Positions 35,294 through 43,205 of a DNA stretch of 64,000 nt are shown here, one piece after another; position 1 is the first letter of the stretch; each line of letters starts with the position of its first letter. Source of the DNA: Caballeronia arvi (GTDB lineage: Bacteria; Pseudomonadota; Gammaproteobacteria; Burkholderiales; Burkholderiaceae); assembly GCF_001544695.2 (NCBI RefSeq), contig NZ_FCOM02000030.1, positions 29,311-93,310 of the forward strand. The letters are read 5' to 3'. The notes beneath the pieces are model-generated. The model ran no database searches and was not told where the DNA came from. It was given only the letters and a program-made list of their open reading frames with translations. The translations under genes were made by a program, and so were the position numbers.

Positions 35294-36364
35294 ATGAGAA
35301 TTGCCCAGATTGCTCCGCTGACGGAATCCGTACCGCCGAAGCTCTATGGCGGCACCGAACGCGTCGTGTCGTACCTCACCGAAGCGCTCGTCGAGCTCGG
35401 CCATGAGGTCACGCTCTTCGCAACCGGCGATTCGCAAACCAGCGCCAACCTGGAAGCCGTCTGGCCGCGCGCGCTGCGCCTCGACCCGGCCATCCGCGAC
35501 CGCATCGCCCCGCACATGCTGCTGATGGAACTCGTGCGGCGCCGCGCGGAGGAGTTCGACGTCCTGCATTTTCACATGGACTACTACTCGTTCTCGCTCT
35601 TCAAGCGCCAGGACACGCCGTTCATCACGACGATGCACGGACGCCTCGATCTTCCCGAACAGCAGCCTGTCTTCGATACCTTCAACACTGCACCCGTCGT
35701 TTCGATTTCGGATTCGCAACGGCATCCGCTGCCGCAGGCGAAGTGGGTCAGCACGGTGTATCACGGGCTGCCGGAAGCGCTCTACACGCCGCAGCCCGTG
35801 GAGCAGAAGTATCTCGCGTTCCTCGGGCGCATCTCGCCGGAAAAACGTGTGGATACGGCGATTCGCATCGCGGGCCGCTGCGGTCTGCCGATCAAGATCG
35901 CAGCCAAGGTCGATTTCGCCGATCACGAATACTTCGAGCGCGAAATCGCGCCGCTGCTCGAACTGCCGTATGTCGAGTATGTCGGCGAAATCAACGACAG
36001 TCAGAAGGCCGAATTTCTGTCGGGCGCGCATGCGCTCATTTTCCCGATCGACTGGCCGGAGCCCTTCGGCCTCGTGATGATCGAAGCGATGGCGTGCGGC
36101 ACGCCCGTGATCGCGTTCAATCGCGGCTCGGTGCCGGAAGTGGTGGACGAGGGCGTGTCGGGCTTCATCGTCGAGGATGAGATCGGCGCGGTGGCCGCCG
36201 TGAATCGTCTGCACACGCTGTCTCGCGAGCGCGTGAGGAAGCGCTTCGAGGAACGCTTCACGTCGCATCGCATGGCGCGGCAGTATCTCGAGGCCTATCA
36301 GGCCGTGGTGCGCGCGCAAAAGCGTGCGCGCTTCAAGCTGATCGATCGAGCGTCGTCGACCTGA
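35294..36364 (+). CDS. Glycosyltransferase family 4 protein
   Basis: A GT-B glycosyltransferase of 356 aa that uses a nucleotide sugar; the acceptor is unknown. The N-terminal domain begins MRIAQIAPLTESVPPKLYGG, with the glycine-rich acceptor loop. The C-terminal domain has FLGRISPEKRVDTAIRIA, the donor-binding EPFGLVMIEAMACGTPVIAF (E-x7-E pattern) and GSVPEVVDEGVSGFIV. ATG 35294 has GGAGACGAGACC as SD; ATG 35279 would add five residues. Such GT4 proteins occur in cell-surface polysaccharide or glycogen-like pathways. A 271-bp gap separates it from otsA, so joint transcription is not assured. Confidence 0.88.
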   Translation: MRIAQIAPLTESVPPKLYGGTERVVSYLTEALVELGHEVTLFATGDSQTSANLEAVWPRALRLDPAIRDRIAPHMLLMELVRRRAEEFDVLHFHMDYYSFSLFKRQDTPFITTMHGRLDLPEQQPVFDTFNTAPVVSISDSQRHPLPQAKWVSTVYHGLPEALYTPQPVEQKYLAFLGRISPEKRVDTAIRIAGRCGLPIKIAAKVDFADHEYFEREIAPLLELPYVEYVGEINDSQKAEFLSGAHALIFPIDWPEPFGLVMIEAMACGTPVIAFNRGSVPEVVDEGVSGFIVEDEIGAVAAVNRLHTLSRERVRKRFEERFTSHRMARQYLEAYQAVVRAQKRARFKLIDRASST

Positions 36365-36380
36365 GCTCGCGAAAAACCAG

Positions 36381-36428
36381 AAAAAAACCGCCGTGTGACG
36401 CGGCCCGAAGGTCGCGTCACACGGCGGT
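36381..36428 (-). terminator. Strong terminator of the SYLF gene
   Basis: A 16-bp perfect stem (ACCGCCGTGTGACGCG and its complement), extendable by a GCC/GGT pairing around a CGAA loop, is followed on the minus strand by TTTTTTT. It lies 43 bp past the SYLF stop. The plus-strand side lacks a T-run. Confidence 0.93.
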
Positions 36429-36471
36429 CATGCGTTGCTGCCGCGTTGCCGTGGAATCGAAAGACGCGCGC

Positions 36472-37065
36472 TCAGTACTTGATGCGCGACACCTTCGTGC
36501 CTTGCAGCGAGACGTCGGCCATCAGGCCGGCGTTGGTCAGCACGATGGCTTCGACCGGCTTCGTCGCCGTGGTCGTGTCGATCACGCCGTTCGCGCCCAT
36601 CTTCACGAGCGCCACCGATGCGTCGGCGCCTGCCGACCAGCCGTCGGAGTTGCGGAATTTGTCGAGTGCGTCCTGCGTCATGAACAGGAAGATCAGCGAC
36701 TTCGACTGCGCGCCCGCCTGCAGTCCGAACGAGCCGGAGGTGGTGCTGTAATAGCCGACGGAGCTGCCGCCGACGCGCAGCGCGCCCTTGCCGTATTGCG
36801 CACCGACGATGAACCCTGCCTGAATGACCGACGGGAACACCAGCACGCCGCGCGATTTCGCGACCAGCTCGCGCGAGCCGCCCACGGTGGCGTAGAGACG
36901 CTGGATGGTGCTGTCGACGTCGGCGTCGATGGCGCGGCGGTCATCTGCCGCGCCGGCCGCTGCTTCGGCGCCGGTGTTCTTGTTTGCCGTGCAGCCGGCA
37001 AGCGCGAGGCCTCCCAGCGCCAGAACGGCGGTCGACTTGAGCATGAAGTTTCGTCTTTGCATCAT
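36472..37065 (-). CDS. SYLF-domain (Ysc84-like) lipoprotein
   Basis: 197-aa lipoprotein with signal MMQRRNFMLKSTAVLALGG and lipobox LAGC (Cys25). The mature part is a SYLF/Ysc84 domain, known in eukaryotes for binding phosphoinositides and in bacteria for outer-membrane-associated lipid binding. Key stretches are SRGVLVFPSVIQAGFIVGAQ, GSFGLQAGAQSKSLIFLF and VDVSLQGTKVSRIKY-like ends. Orthologues in Burkholderia pseudomallei have been annotated as BPSL1445-type lipid-binding lipoproteins. The SD GGAGA precedes ATG 37065. It is monocistronic with its own strong terminator. The function is otherwise unknown. Confidence 0.85.
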   Translation of the reverse strand: MMQRRNFMLKSTAVLALGGLALAGCTANKNTGAEAAAGAADDRRAIDADVDSTIQRLYATVGGSRELVAKSRGVLVFPSVIQAGFIVGAQYGKGALRVGGSSVGYYSTTSGSFGLQAGAQSKSLIFLFMTQDALDKFRNSDGWSAGADASVALVKMGANGVIDTTTATKPVEAIVLTNAGLMADVSLQGTKVSRIKY

Positions 37066-37460
37066 TGTTCTCCATCGTGGAATTTAGGAAACCCCATAGA
37101 GCGGGAGGGTGAGGCACGCAAAGTTATAGCACAGCAACATGAAATGCGAGCCCCGCCCTGACGCCCGAAGCCTTGTCACGCTTGAGTTTTCAGGCTCTGC
37201 AACATTTCGGGTGCGATCAAAGTCCGTTCAGCTTACTCCGAATCCGGCCCCATCACTCCGGGTGAGACGGTAAATTACACAAAACTTTCGACCGAGGCCT
37301 CGACTCCCTATCAGGGTAGACGAAGCTTCGCCAAACCGAAACGGAATCGGCGTTTTCGTCCGAAGCGTAATCCGAAGGTAAGCACAATTTTCGTAACGTC
37401 GATGTCGAACGATCGCGAAAACCGCAACAGGAAGTAGCAACGACCGTACCCGGCCATCGC
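37066..37460. other. Gene-poor gap of about 395 bp with lower GC
   Basis: Between the SYLF gene and a small membrane-protein gene on the same strand. Composition is closer to 50 percent GC than the surroundings. An ORF (minus, 37228-37464) overlaps the upstream gene's stop in ATGA fashion, but its translation does not look protein-like. I see no clear terminator, RNA gene or repeat; the SYLF promoter should be at its left end. Confidence 0.5.
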
Positions 37461-37955
37461 TCATGGATGAGTCGTCGTTTTTACTTTCGTGGGAGGAGAG
37501 GACGGCGCCGGCGACGACGCGGTGGACGCCCCGGCCGGCGAGCGCCGCAGCGCGCGCCTGACGCCGCCGATCAGCATGCCGAGCACGAGCAGGAACGCGG
37601 CGGGCACGATCCAGTAACCGACGAACGCATGCCACAGATAATCCGCGAGCGTCGCCTTGCGATGCGCGTATTCGTTCTGCGCTTCCTGGTGCTTGATCTC
37701 AGTGGCGGCCAGGACGTCCTCGGGGCAACCCGCTGCACGGGCTTCGTCGGGCGTGCCGTGGCAACGCGCGACGGCGCCGGCCTCGCGCTGTGCGTCGGTC
37801 ATCTCCCAGTTCGAGAGCGACTTCTGCAGATCGGCCTTGTTGTACGCCATCTCCACGCGCACTTCGTTCACCGCGATAATCAGCACCGGCACGAACCAGA
37901 ACGTGATTACCATGAGCCACCGCCTGAACCAGCGGTTCTTATGTCTCCATGCCAT
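37461..37955 (-). CDS. Hypothetical membrane protein with two transmembrane segments
   Basis: Not recognised. From ATG 37955 (MAWRHKNRWFRRW), preceded by GGAGG, it is 164 aa. A positively charged N-terminus is followed by a first membrane helix (about 13-30, LMVITFWFVPVLIIAV), a polar loop (about 35-110) containing two Cys (ARCHGTPDEARAAGCPED), then a second helix (about 108-132, YWIVPAAFLLVLGMLIGGV) and a basic, Pro/Ser/Thr-rich tail. By the positive-inside rule both ends are cytoplasmic and the Cys-containing loop is periplasmic, so a disulfide is possible. No neighbour gives a functional clue. Confidence 0.7.
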   Translation of the reverse strand: MAWRHKNRWFRRWLMVITFWFVPVLIIAVNEVRVEMAYNKADLQKSLSNWEMTDAQREAGAVARCHGTPDEARAAGCPEDVLAATEIKHQEAQNEYAHRKATLADYLWHAFVGYWIVPAAFLLVLGMLIGGVRRALRRSPAGASTASSPAPSSPPTKVKTTTHP

Positions 37956-38132
37956 CCACTGCCTCCATGCGTGGCGTATGGCCTCGCTCGAAACAACGGC
38001 GGCCGATGGCGAATTGACTTGTATTGATGAGGGGCCGCCTTCGCGCCATCTTATGAGAAAAAGACGACGGTGCGAATCAATTGCTTGGGTGCAGTGCAAT
38101 AAACGCCGGCAGACCGCGTAAATACGACAGGG

Positions 38133-38157
38133 ACGCCGCGCGCGAACGGCGCGGCGT
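38133..38157 (-). terminator. GC-rich hairpin downstream of psiF
   Basis: Perfect 9-bp stem (ACGCCGCGC / GCGCGGCGT) with a 7-nt loop, 32 bp beyond the psiF stop. No U-run follows on the minus strand, so termination would be weak or Rho-assisted. Confidence 0.35.
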
Positions 38158-38188
38158 GACAGCTGGAACGCGCCAGTGCGATGCGCAA

Positions 38189-38485
38189 TCAGCCCTTGTT
38201 GCTGAGACAGCTCTTCATGAACGCCTTGCGGTCGTCGCCTTTCTTGTCGGTTGCCTGCTGGTTGCACGCGGTCATCTTCTGCTGCTGCGTCATCGGCGCG
38301 GACGCGGCTGCGGGCGAGGCGGAGAGACAGCTTTTCATGAACGCCTTGCGGTCGTCGCCTTTCTTGTCGCCCGCCTGCTTGTTGCAGTCGGTCATCTTGC
38401 TTTGCTGGCTGTTGGCGGCGAAGGCTGCGTTCGCGCCGAGCGACAGGCTCAGCACGGCGATGAGGGCGGTGGCTCGAATGGTCAT
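38189..38485 (-). CDS. PsiF-repeat family periplasmic protein with a duplicated repeat
   Basis: 98-aa precursor from ATG 38485 (MTIRATALIAVLSLSLG), with a signal peptide cut after AAFA near residue 23. The mature protein is two copies of the PsiF repeat (about 27-53 and 68-95). Each runs KMT-x-CN-x-QA-x-DKKGDDRKAFMKSCLS, with two Cys and a basic core, separated by an Ala/Ser linker. The family was first noted as phosphate-starvation-inducible PsiF in E. coli; its function is unknown. GGGAG upstream is the SD. It is divergent from a small hypothetical gene at 38716. Confidence 0.88.
   Translation of the reverse strand: MTIRATALIAVLSLSLGANAAFAANSQQSKMTDCNKQAGDKKGDDRKAFMKSCLSASPAAASAPMTQQQKMTACNQQATDKKGDDRKAFMKSCLSNKG
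38204..38397. repeat. Direct repeat inside psiF
   Basis: Copies at 38204-38277 and 38324-38397, exactly 120 bp apart, match at about 67 of 74 positions. They encode the two PsiF repeats. The near identity at DNA level indicates a recent duplication or ongoing gene conversion within the gene. Confidence 0.85.
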
Positions 38486-38715
38486 GTGACGCTCCCTGAT
38501 TTCAATGGCGGTTGTTTTTTCGACGGCGCGTGTCCGCTGCGGCATGCCGCCCGCGCATTATGGCAAACCCAATATGAACGGTGTGCCGCATAGGGTGAAA
38601 TCGGGAGGCGGCGGGAACGATGCTTGCAGTAAGCTTTCATCGCCCGGCGATCCGCACGATGCAGGCCGCCGACGTATGATCGTGCGATGCACGTCCAACG
38701 CAAAGGAGACGGTTC

Positions 38716-38997
38716 ATGTCCACGCCGCTGTCCGACCATTACAAAGGCTTCGAAATCAAGGTGCAGGCGTTGCGGCGCGCGAAGGAACGCGACAAGCCGG
38801 AAGACGGTCCGCGTCACTTCGACATCGTTGTGACGATCGTGAGAAGCGCGCATGGCGAGAGCGGCCGCCCGGTCATGTTCGGCGTGCCCGATCAGGAACC
38901 CTTTGAAAGCCCGATCGATGCGACGCGCGCGGGCATCGACTACGCGCGCGACATCATCGACAACAAGGTGGAAGGGCAGTCGGTCGAAGACCTCTGA
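38716..38997 (+). CDS. Small conserved-looking hypothetical protein
   Basis: 93 aa, no signal peptide or membrane segment. AAGGAGACGG supplies a strong SD for ATG 38716. The chain alternates strand-like stretches (YKGFEIKVQAL, RHFDIVVTIVRS, RPVMFGVPD) with a C-terminal helix (SPIDATRAGIDYARDIIDNKVEG). It looks like a compact alpha/beta protein similar to Burkholderia proteins of unknown function (I think of the DUF6566 type, not certain). Codon use matches its neighbours and the reading frame is GC3-biased, so it is a real gene. It is divergent from psiF across 230 bp. Confidence 0.75.
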   Translation: MSTPLSDHYKGFEIKVQALRRAKERDKPEDGPRHFDIVVTIVRSAHGESGRPVMFGVPDQEPFESPIDATRAGIDYARDIIDNKVEGQSVEDL

Positions 38998-39286
38998 TTC
39001 AGCAGACACTTTGCCTGCGCCTTCGCAGGTGACCGGCGCCTGACCTACACGTTAGCCCGATTGACCTTGCGCGCCGCTCCATTGAGAATCGACGGCGGGC
39101 AAACGTTCAAATCGCGCCCGAACGGGCGATCGAAGGCTTATGGCGCGTGACCCAGGCGAAGCGTGCGGGCGTGACAGGCGTTCCGCTTTTCGCTTCCCTC
39201 GGGCGCCCGGCGCGACTCGATACGTTGCTCGCGTTCGCTGCATCTCGCATGACCACACAAACCAGAACAAAGCATCGGAGATCCGC

Positions 39287-40249
39287 ATGAATCGAACCAT
39301 TCGCCGACGCGTCCTTTCGGCCGCCGTCGCGCTCGCCGTTTGCGCCGCACTGCCGCTCGCCTCGTCATCCGCTTTCGCGCAGACGCCGGCCAAGCCGAAA
39401 GTCGCGCTCGTCATGAAGTCGCTCGCCAACGAGTTCTTCCTGACGATGGAAAACGGCGCGAAGGATTATCAAAAACACAATCCCGGTCAGTTCGACCTGA
39501 TCACCAACGGCATCAAGGACGAGACCGATACGGCCGCGCAGATCCGCATCGTCGAGCAGATGATCGTCTCGAAGGTCGACGCGCTCATCATCGCGCCGGC
39601 CGATTCGAAGGCGCTCGTGCCGGTGATCAAGAAGGCGGCGGACGCGGGCATCATCGTCGTGAACATCGACAACCGGCTCGACACCGACGTGCTCAAGTCC
39701 AAGGATCTGAACGTGCCGTTCGTCGGGCCGGACAACAAGAAGGGCGCGCGCAAGGTGGGCGACTATCTCGCGCCGCGTCTGAAGAAAGGCGATGAAGTCG
39801 CGATCATCGAAGGTGTGACGACCACGACGAACTCGCAGGCTCGCAGCGCGGGCTTCAAGGAAGCGATGGACGCCGCCGGCATGAAGGTCGTGGCGCTGCA
39901 GTCGGGCGAATGGGAAATCGACAAGGGCAACGCGGTCGCGTCGCAGATCCTGAACGCGAATCCGAACGTGAAGGCGCTTCTGTGCGACAACGACAACATG
40001 GCGATCGGCGCCGTGTCGGCGATTCGCGCGGCGGGCAAGGCGGGCAAGGTGCAGGTCGTCGGCTTCGACAACATCGGCGCGATCAAGCCGATGCTGAAGG
40101 ACGGCCGCGTGCTCGCGACCGCCGACCAGTACGCGGCGAAGCAGGCGGTGTTCGGCATCGACGTGGCGCTGAAGGCGATCGCGGCCCACAAGAAGCAGTC
40201 GGAGCTGTCGCAGGTGGTCGAAACACCTGTCGATCTCGTGACGAAGTAA
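39287..40249 (+). CDS. rbsB: Ribose ABC transporter, periplasmic substrate-binding protein
   Basis: Periplasmic sugar-binding protein of the RbsB type, 320 aa, with a signal peptide (MNRTIRRRVLSAAVALAVCAAL, cut after SSAFA near 31). The two-lobed type I periplasmic-binding fold is shown by PKVALVMKSLANEFFLTM, DALIIAPADSKALVPVI, VVNIDNRLD, VAIIEGVTTTTNSQARSAGF, ALLCDNDNMAIGAVSA and VVGFDNI. ATG 39287 follows GGAGATCCGC. It is first in rbsBACRK and probably the most highly expressed gene, with a stable hairpin after it. Ribose is the likely ligand because ribokinase and an RbsR-like regulator are in the same cluster; other pentoses or polyols are possible. Confidence 0.92.
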   Translation: MNRTIRRRVLSAAVALAVCAALPLASSSAFAQTPAKPKVALVMKSLANEFFLTMENGAKDYQKHNPGQFDLITNGIKDETDTAAQIRIVEQMIVSKVDALIIAPADSKALVPVIKKAADAGIIVVNIDNRLDTDVLKSKDLNVPFVGPDNKKGARKVGDYLAPRLKKGDEVAIIEGVTTTTNSQARSAGFKEAMDAAGMKVVALQSGEWEIDKGNAVASQILNANPNVKALLCDNDNMAIGAVSAIRAAGKAGKVQVVGFDNIGAIKPMLKDGRVLATADQYAAKQAVFGIDVALKAIAAHKKQSELSQVVETPVDLVTK

Positions 40250-40257
40250 AGCGCGGT

Positions 40258-40287
40258 GCGAGACGGCGACTTCGGGAGCCGTCTCGC
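40258..40287 (+). promoter_or_regulatory. Intercistronic stem-loop between rbsB and rbsA
   Basis: Perfect 10-bp inverted repeat (GCGAGACGGC / GCCGTCTCGC) with a 10-nt loop, 8 bp after the rbsB stop and without a T-run. Such stems protect the upstream mRNA from 3' exonucleases and raise the level of binding protein over the membrane components in other ABC operons; that role here is an inference. Confidence 0.55.
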
Positions 40288-40459
40288 GCAAACCAACCCT
40301 CAAGTTCGCCTCCGACGTGCCGATAAGATGCTGACGAGCGCGAAAGACAGACCTTGGGAAAACGTTCGCGCGATGGCTTCGAAGCCGCATGACGAAGCCA
40401 CGCGGGACCACCAGCGGGGACACCGAGCGAGGATGCACAGCGAAAGCGTGAAGCGCCCC

Positions 40460-42049
40460 ATGACCGGATCGAATGAAGCGAACGTGCTGACGGTGACGGG
40501 CATCGGCAAGACCTATGTCGAACCGGTGCTGGCGGACGTGTCGCTCGAACTCGCGCCGGGCCAGGTGCTCGCGCTGACTGGCGAAAACGGCGCGGGCAAG
40601 AGCACGCTGTCGAAGATCATCGGCGGGCTCACGGACCCGACCACGGGCACGATGACGCTCGCGGGCCAGCCCTACGCGCCGAAAAGCCGTTCGGATGCCG
40701 AGGCGCTCGGCGTGCGCATGGTGATGCAGGAGCTGAACCTGCTGCCGACCTTGTCGGTGGCGGAGAATCTGTTTCTGAACCGCTTGCCGAGGAAAGGCCT
40801 CGGATGGATCGATCAAAAACGGCTCGCGCAGGACGCGCGCCACGCGATGGCGCAAGTCGGCCTCGACGCGATCGATCCGGAAACGCTCGTCGGCGGTCTG
40901 GGCATCGGGCATCAGCAGATGGTGGAAATCGCGCGCAATCTGATCGGCGACTGCCGTGTGCTGATCCTCGACGAGCCCACCGCGATGCTCACCGCCCGCG
41001 AAGTCGACTTGCTGTTCGAACAGGTCGAACGGTTGAAGGCGCGCGGCGTCGCGCTCGTGTACATCTCGCACCGGCTGGAAGAATTGCGGCGCATCGCCGA
41101 GCGCGCGGCCGTGCTGCGCGACGGGCGCCTCGTGCATATCGGCCCGATGGACGAGTTGACGAGCGACCGGCTTGTCACGCTGATGGTCGGACGCGAGATC
41201 GGCGAGCGCATCGATCTGGGCGAACGCAGGATCGGCGGCGTCGCGCTGAAAGTGGAAGGCATGACGCGGCTGCCCGCGGTGCGCGACGTGTCGTTCGAGG
41301 TGCGCGCGGGCGAAATTTTCGGCGTGAGCGGGCTGATCGGCGCGGGCCGCACCGAGCTCATGCGGCTCATTTACGGCGCGGATCGCGCGGACGCGGGCAG
41401 CGTGTCGGTCGCGCGTATTGGACAGGCGCTGCGGCGCGTGAAGGTGCAATCGCCTTCGGATGCCGTCGATGAAGGCATCGCGCTCATCACGGAGGATCGC
41501 AAGGGCGAAGGCCTGCTGCTCAGCCTGCCCATCGCCGCGAACGTTTCACTCGGCAATCTGAACGCGGTGGCGCGGCATGGCGTCGTCGATGCGCGCCGCG
41601 AAGCCGCGCTCGCGCAACGCCAGATCGACGCGATGCGCATCCGCACGTCGGGGCCGGCGCAGGCAGTGTCGGAGTTGTCGGGCGGCAATCAGCAAAAGGT
41701 CGTGATCGGCCGCTGGCTCGCGCGCGACTGCGCCGTGCTGCTGTTCGACGAACCGACGCGCGGCATCGACGTGGGCGCGAAATTCGACATCTACGGGCTG
41801 ATGGGCGCACTGGCCCGCGAAGGACGCGCGCTTGTCGTCGTATCGAGCGATCTGCGCGAATTGATGCTGATCTGCGATCGTATCGGTGTGATGTCGGCCG
41901 GACGCATGACGGGCGTGTTCGAACGCGCGGGCTGGACGCAGGACGCGCTGCTCGCGGCGGCGTTCTCGGGTTACGCGAAGCGCGACGCGATCCTGCACGA
42001 GCCGATCGTGCCCGATGCGAAGGCGCCCGAAGACAACGTGGAGCATTGA
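40460..42049 (+). CDS. rbsA: Ribose ABC transporter, ATP-binding protein
   Basis: Energises ribose import with RbsB and RbsC. At 529 aa it has two fused ABC domains: the first with GENGAGKST (41-49), VMQELNLLPTLSV and ILDEPTAML; the second with the usual degenerate P-loop GLIGAGRTE, the signature LSGGNQQK and LLFDEPTRGIDVG. I chose ATG 40460 (MTGSNEANVLTVTGIGKTY) since homology begins there; ATG 40433 is possible and neither has a convincing SD. The gap from rbsB is 210 bp, containing the stem-loop. The stop is directly followed by the rbsC ATG. Confidence 0.94.
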   Translation: MTGSNEANVLTVTGIGKTYVEPVLADVSLELAPGQVLALTGENGAGKSTLSKIIGGLTDPTTGTMTLAGQPYAPKSRSDAEALGVRMVMQELNLLPTLSVAENLFLNRLPRKGLGWIDQKRLAQDARHAMAQVGLDAIDPETLVGGLGIGHQQMVEIARNLIGDCRVLILDEPTAMLTAREVDLLFEQVERLKARGVALVYISHRLEELRRIAERAAVLRDGRLVHIGPMDELTSDRLVTLMVGREIGERIDLGERRIGGVALKVEGMTRLPAVRDVSFEVRAGEIFGVSGLIGAGRTELMRLIYGADRADAGSVSVARIGQALRRVKVQSPSDAVDEGIALITEDRKGEGLLLSLPIAANVSLGNLNAVARHGVVDARREAALAQRQIDAMRIRTSGPAQAVSELSGGNQQKVVIGRWLARDCAVLLFDEPTRGIDVGAKFDIYGLMGALAREGRALVVVSSDLRELMLICDRIGVMSAGRMTGVFERAGWTQDALLAAAFSGYAKRDAILHEPIVPDAKAPEDNVEH

Positions 42050-43039
42050 ATGAGCGAAGCGAACCTGCCCGCCGATGCGCCGAAGAGCACCAAAGGCGTC
42101 GGCACGCGGCTCGGCATTTCGAATTACCTGGGTCTCGCGGGCGCGCTCGCCGCGATGATCGCGCTGTTTTCCGTGCTGAGCTCGCACTTTCTGACGTACG
42201 ACACGTTCAGCACGATCGCGAACCAGATTCCGGATCTCGTCGTGATGTCGGTCGGCATGACGTTCGTGCTGATCATCGCGAGCATCGACTTGTCGGTCGG
42301 ATCGGTGCTGGCGCTCGGCGCGTCGGTGGTGAGCGTGGCTGCGCTCCAGTGGCACTGGCCGGCGTTTCCCGCCGCGCTGATCGGCCTCGCGGCCGCCGCG
42401 CTGACGGGCACCGTGACCGGTCTCGTGACGGTGGCGTGGCGGATTCCGTCGTTCATCGTGTCGCTCGGCGTGCTGGAAGGCGCGCGCGGGCTCGCGTATC
42501 AGATGACGAACTCGCGCACGGCGTATATCGGCGACGCGTTCGATTTCCTGTCGAATCCGATCGCGTTCGGCATCTCGCCCGCGTTCCTGATCGCGGTCGC
42601 GGTGATGATAGTTGCGCATCTGGTCTTGACTCGGACGGTTTTCGGCCGATATCTGGTAGGAATAGGCACGAACGAGGAAGCCGTGCGGCTCGCGGGCGTG
42701 AATCCGCGGCCCTACAAGGTAATCGTTTTCGCGCTGATGGGCGCGCTGTCCGGACTCGCCGCGCTGTTTCAGATTTCCCGTCTGGAAGCGGCCGATCCCA
42801 ACGCGGGCGCGGGGCTGGAGCTGCAGGTGATCGCGGCGGTGGTGATCGGCGGCACGAGCCTGATGGGCGGGCGCGGCTCGGTCATCAGCACGTTTTTCGG
42901 CGTGTTGATCATCTCCGTGCTGGCGGCGGGACTGGCGCAGATCGGCGCGAACGAGCCGACCAAGCGCATCATTACCGGCGCGGTGATCGTGGTGGCCGTG
43001 GTATTGGATACATACCGCAGCAGAAGAAAACGTGTCTGA
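42050..43039 (+). CDS. rbsC: Ribose ABC transporter, permease
   Basis: Inner-membrane channel subunit of 329 aa with about 8-10 transmembrane helices. The RbsC-family block TFVLIIASIDLSVGSVLAL lies near residues 75-95 and the coupling region GTNEEAVRLAGVN near 205-217. GGTSLMGGRGSVISTFFGVLII is another family hallmark. The N-terminal 20 residues are polar and cytoplasmic. It starts on the base after the rbsA stop, hence tightly coupled. Its C-terminus is followed by a 166-bp gap before rbsR, in which a secondary promoter for the regulator is possible. Confidence 0.94.
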   Translation: MSEANLPADAPKSTKGVGTRLGISNYLGLAGALAAMIALFSVLSSHFLTYDTFSTIANQIPDLVVMSVGMTFVLIIASIDLSVGSVLALGASVVSVAALQWHWPAFPAALIGLAAAALTGTVTGLVTVAWRIPSFIVSLGVLEGARGLAYQMTNSRTAYIGDAFDFLSNPIAFGISPAFLIAVAVMIVAHLVLTRTVFGRYLVGIGTNEEAVRLAGVNPRPYKVIVFALMGALSGLAALFQISRLEAADPNAGAGLELQVIAAVVIGGTSLMGGRGSVISTFFGVLIISVLAAGLAQIGANEPTKRIITGAVIVVAVVLDTYRSRRKRV

Positions 43040-43205
43040 TCGAGGGACGTCGCAAGGCGCAAAAACGCGGCCGGCGACGATGAACGAAGCAGCGAAAGCA
43101 GCAAGCAGGGCGCGGGGAAAGCAACATAACGGCGCGTGGCAGCGAGGCGCCGGACGCCTTACGACCAATAAGAGCAGTTGGACCAAAGATAGCGAAGGAC
43201 GATGT

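Noticed and set aside
37228..37464. Minus-strand ORF starting in an ATGA overlap with the membrane-protein gene
   Set aside because: The coupled start is tempting, but the 78-residue translation shows no hydrophobic, helical or domain pattern and lies in low-GC intergenic-like DNA.
39101..39110. AACGTT core upstream of rbsB as an RbsR operator
   Set aside because: Only six central bases are symmetric; LacI-family sites usually have longer symmetry, so it is not supported.
40256..40459. N-terminal extension of RbsA back into the rbsB-rbsA gap
   Set aside because: The open frame includes the stem-loop region and its translation has no ABC similarity.
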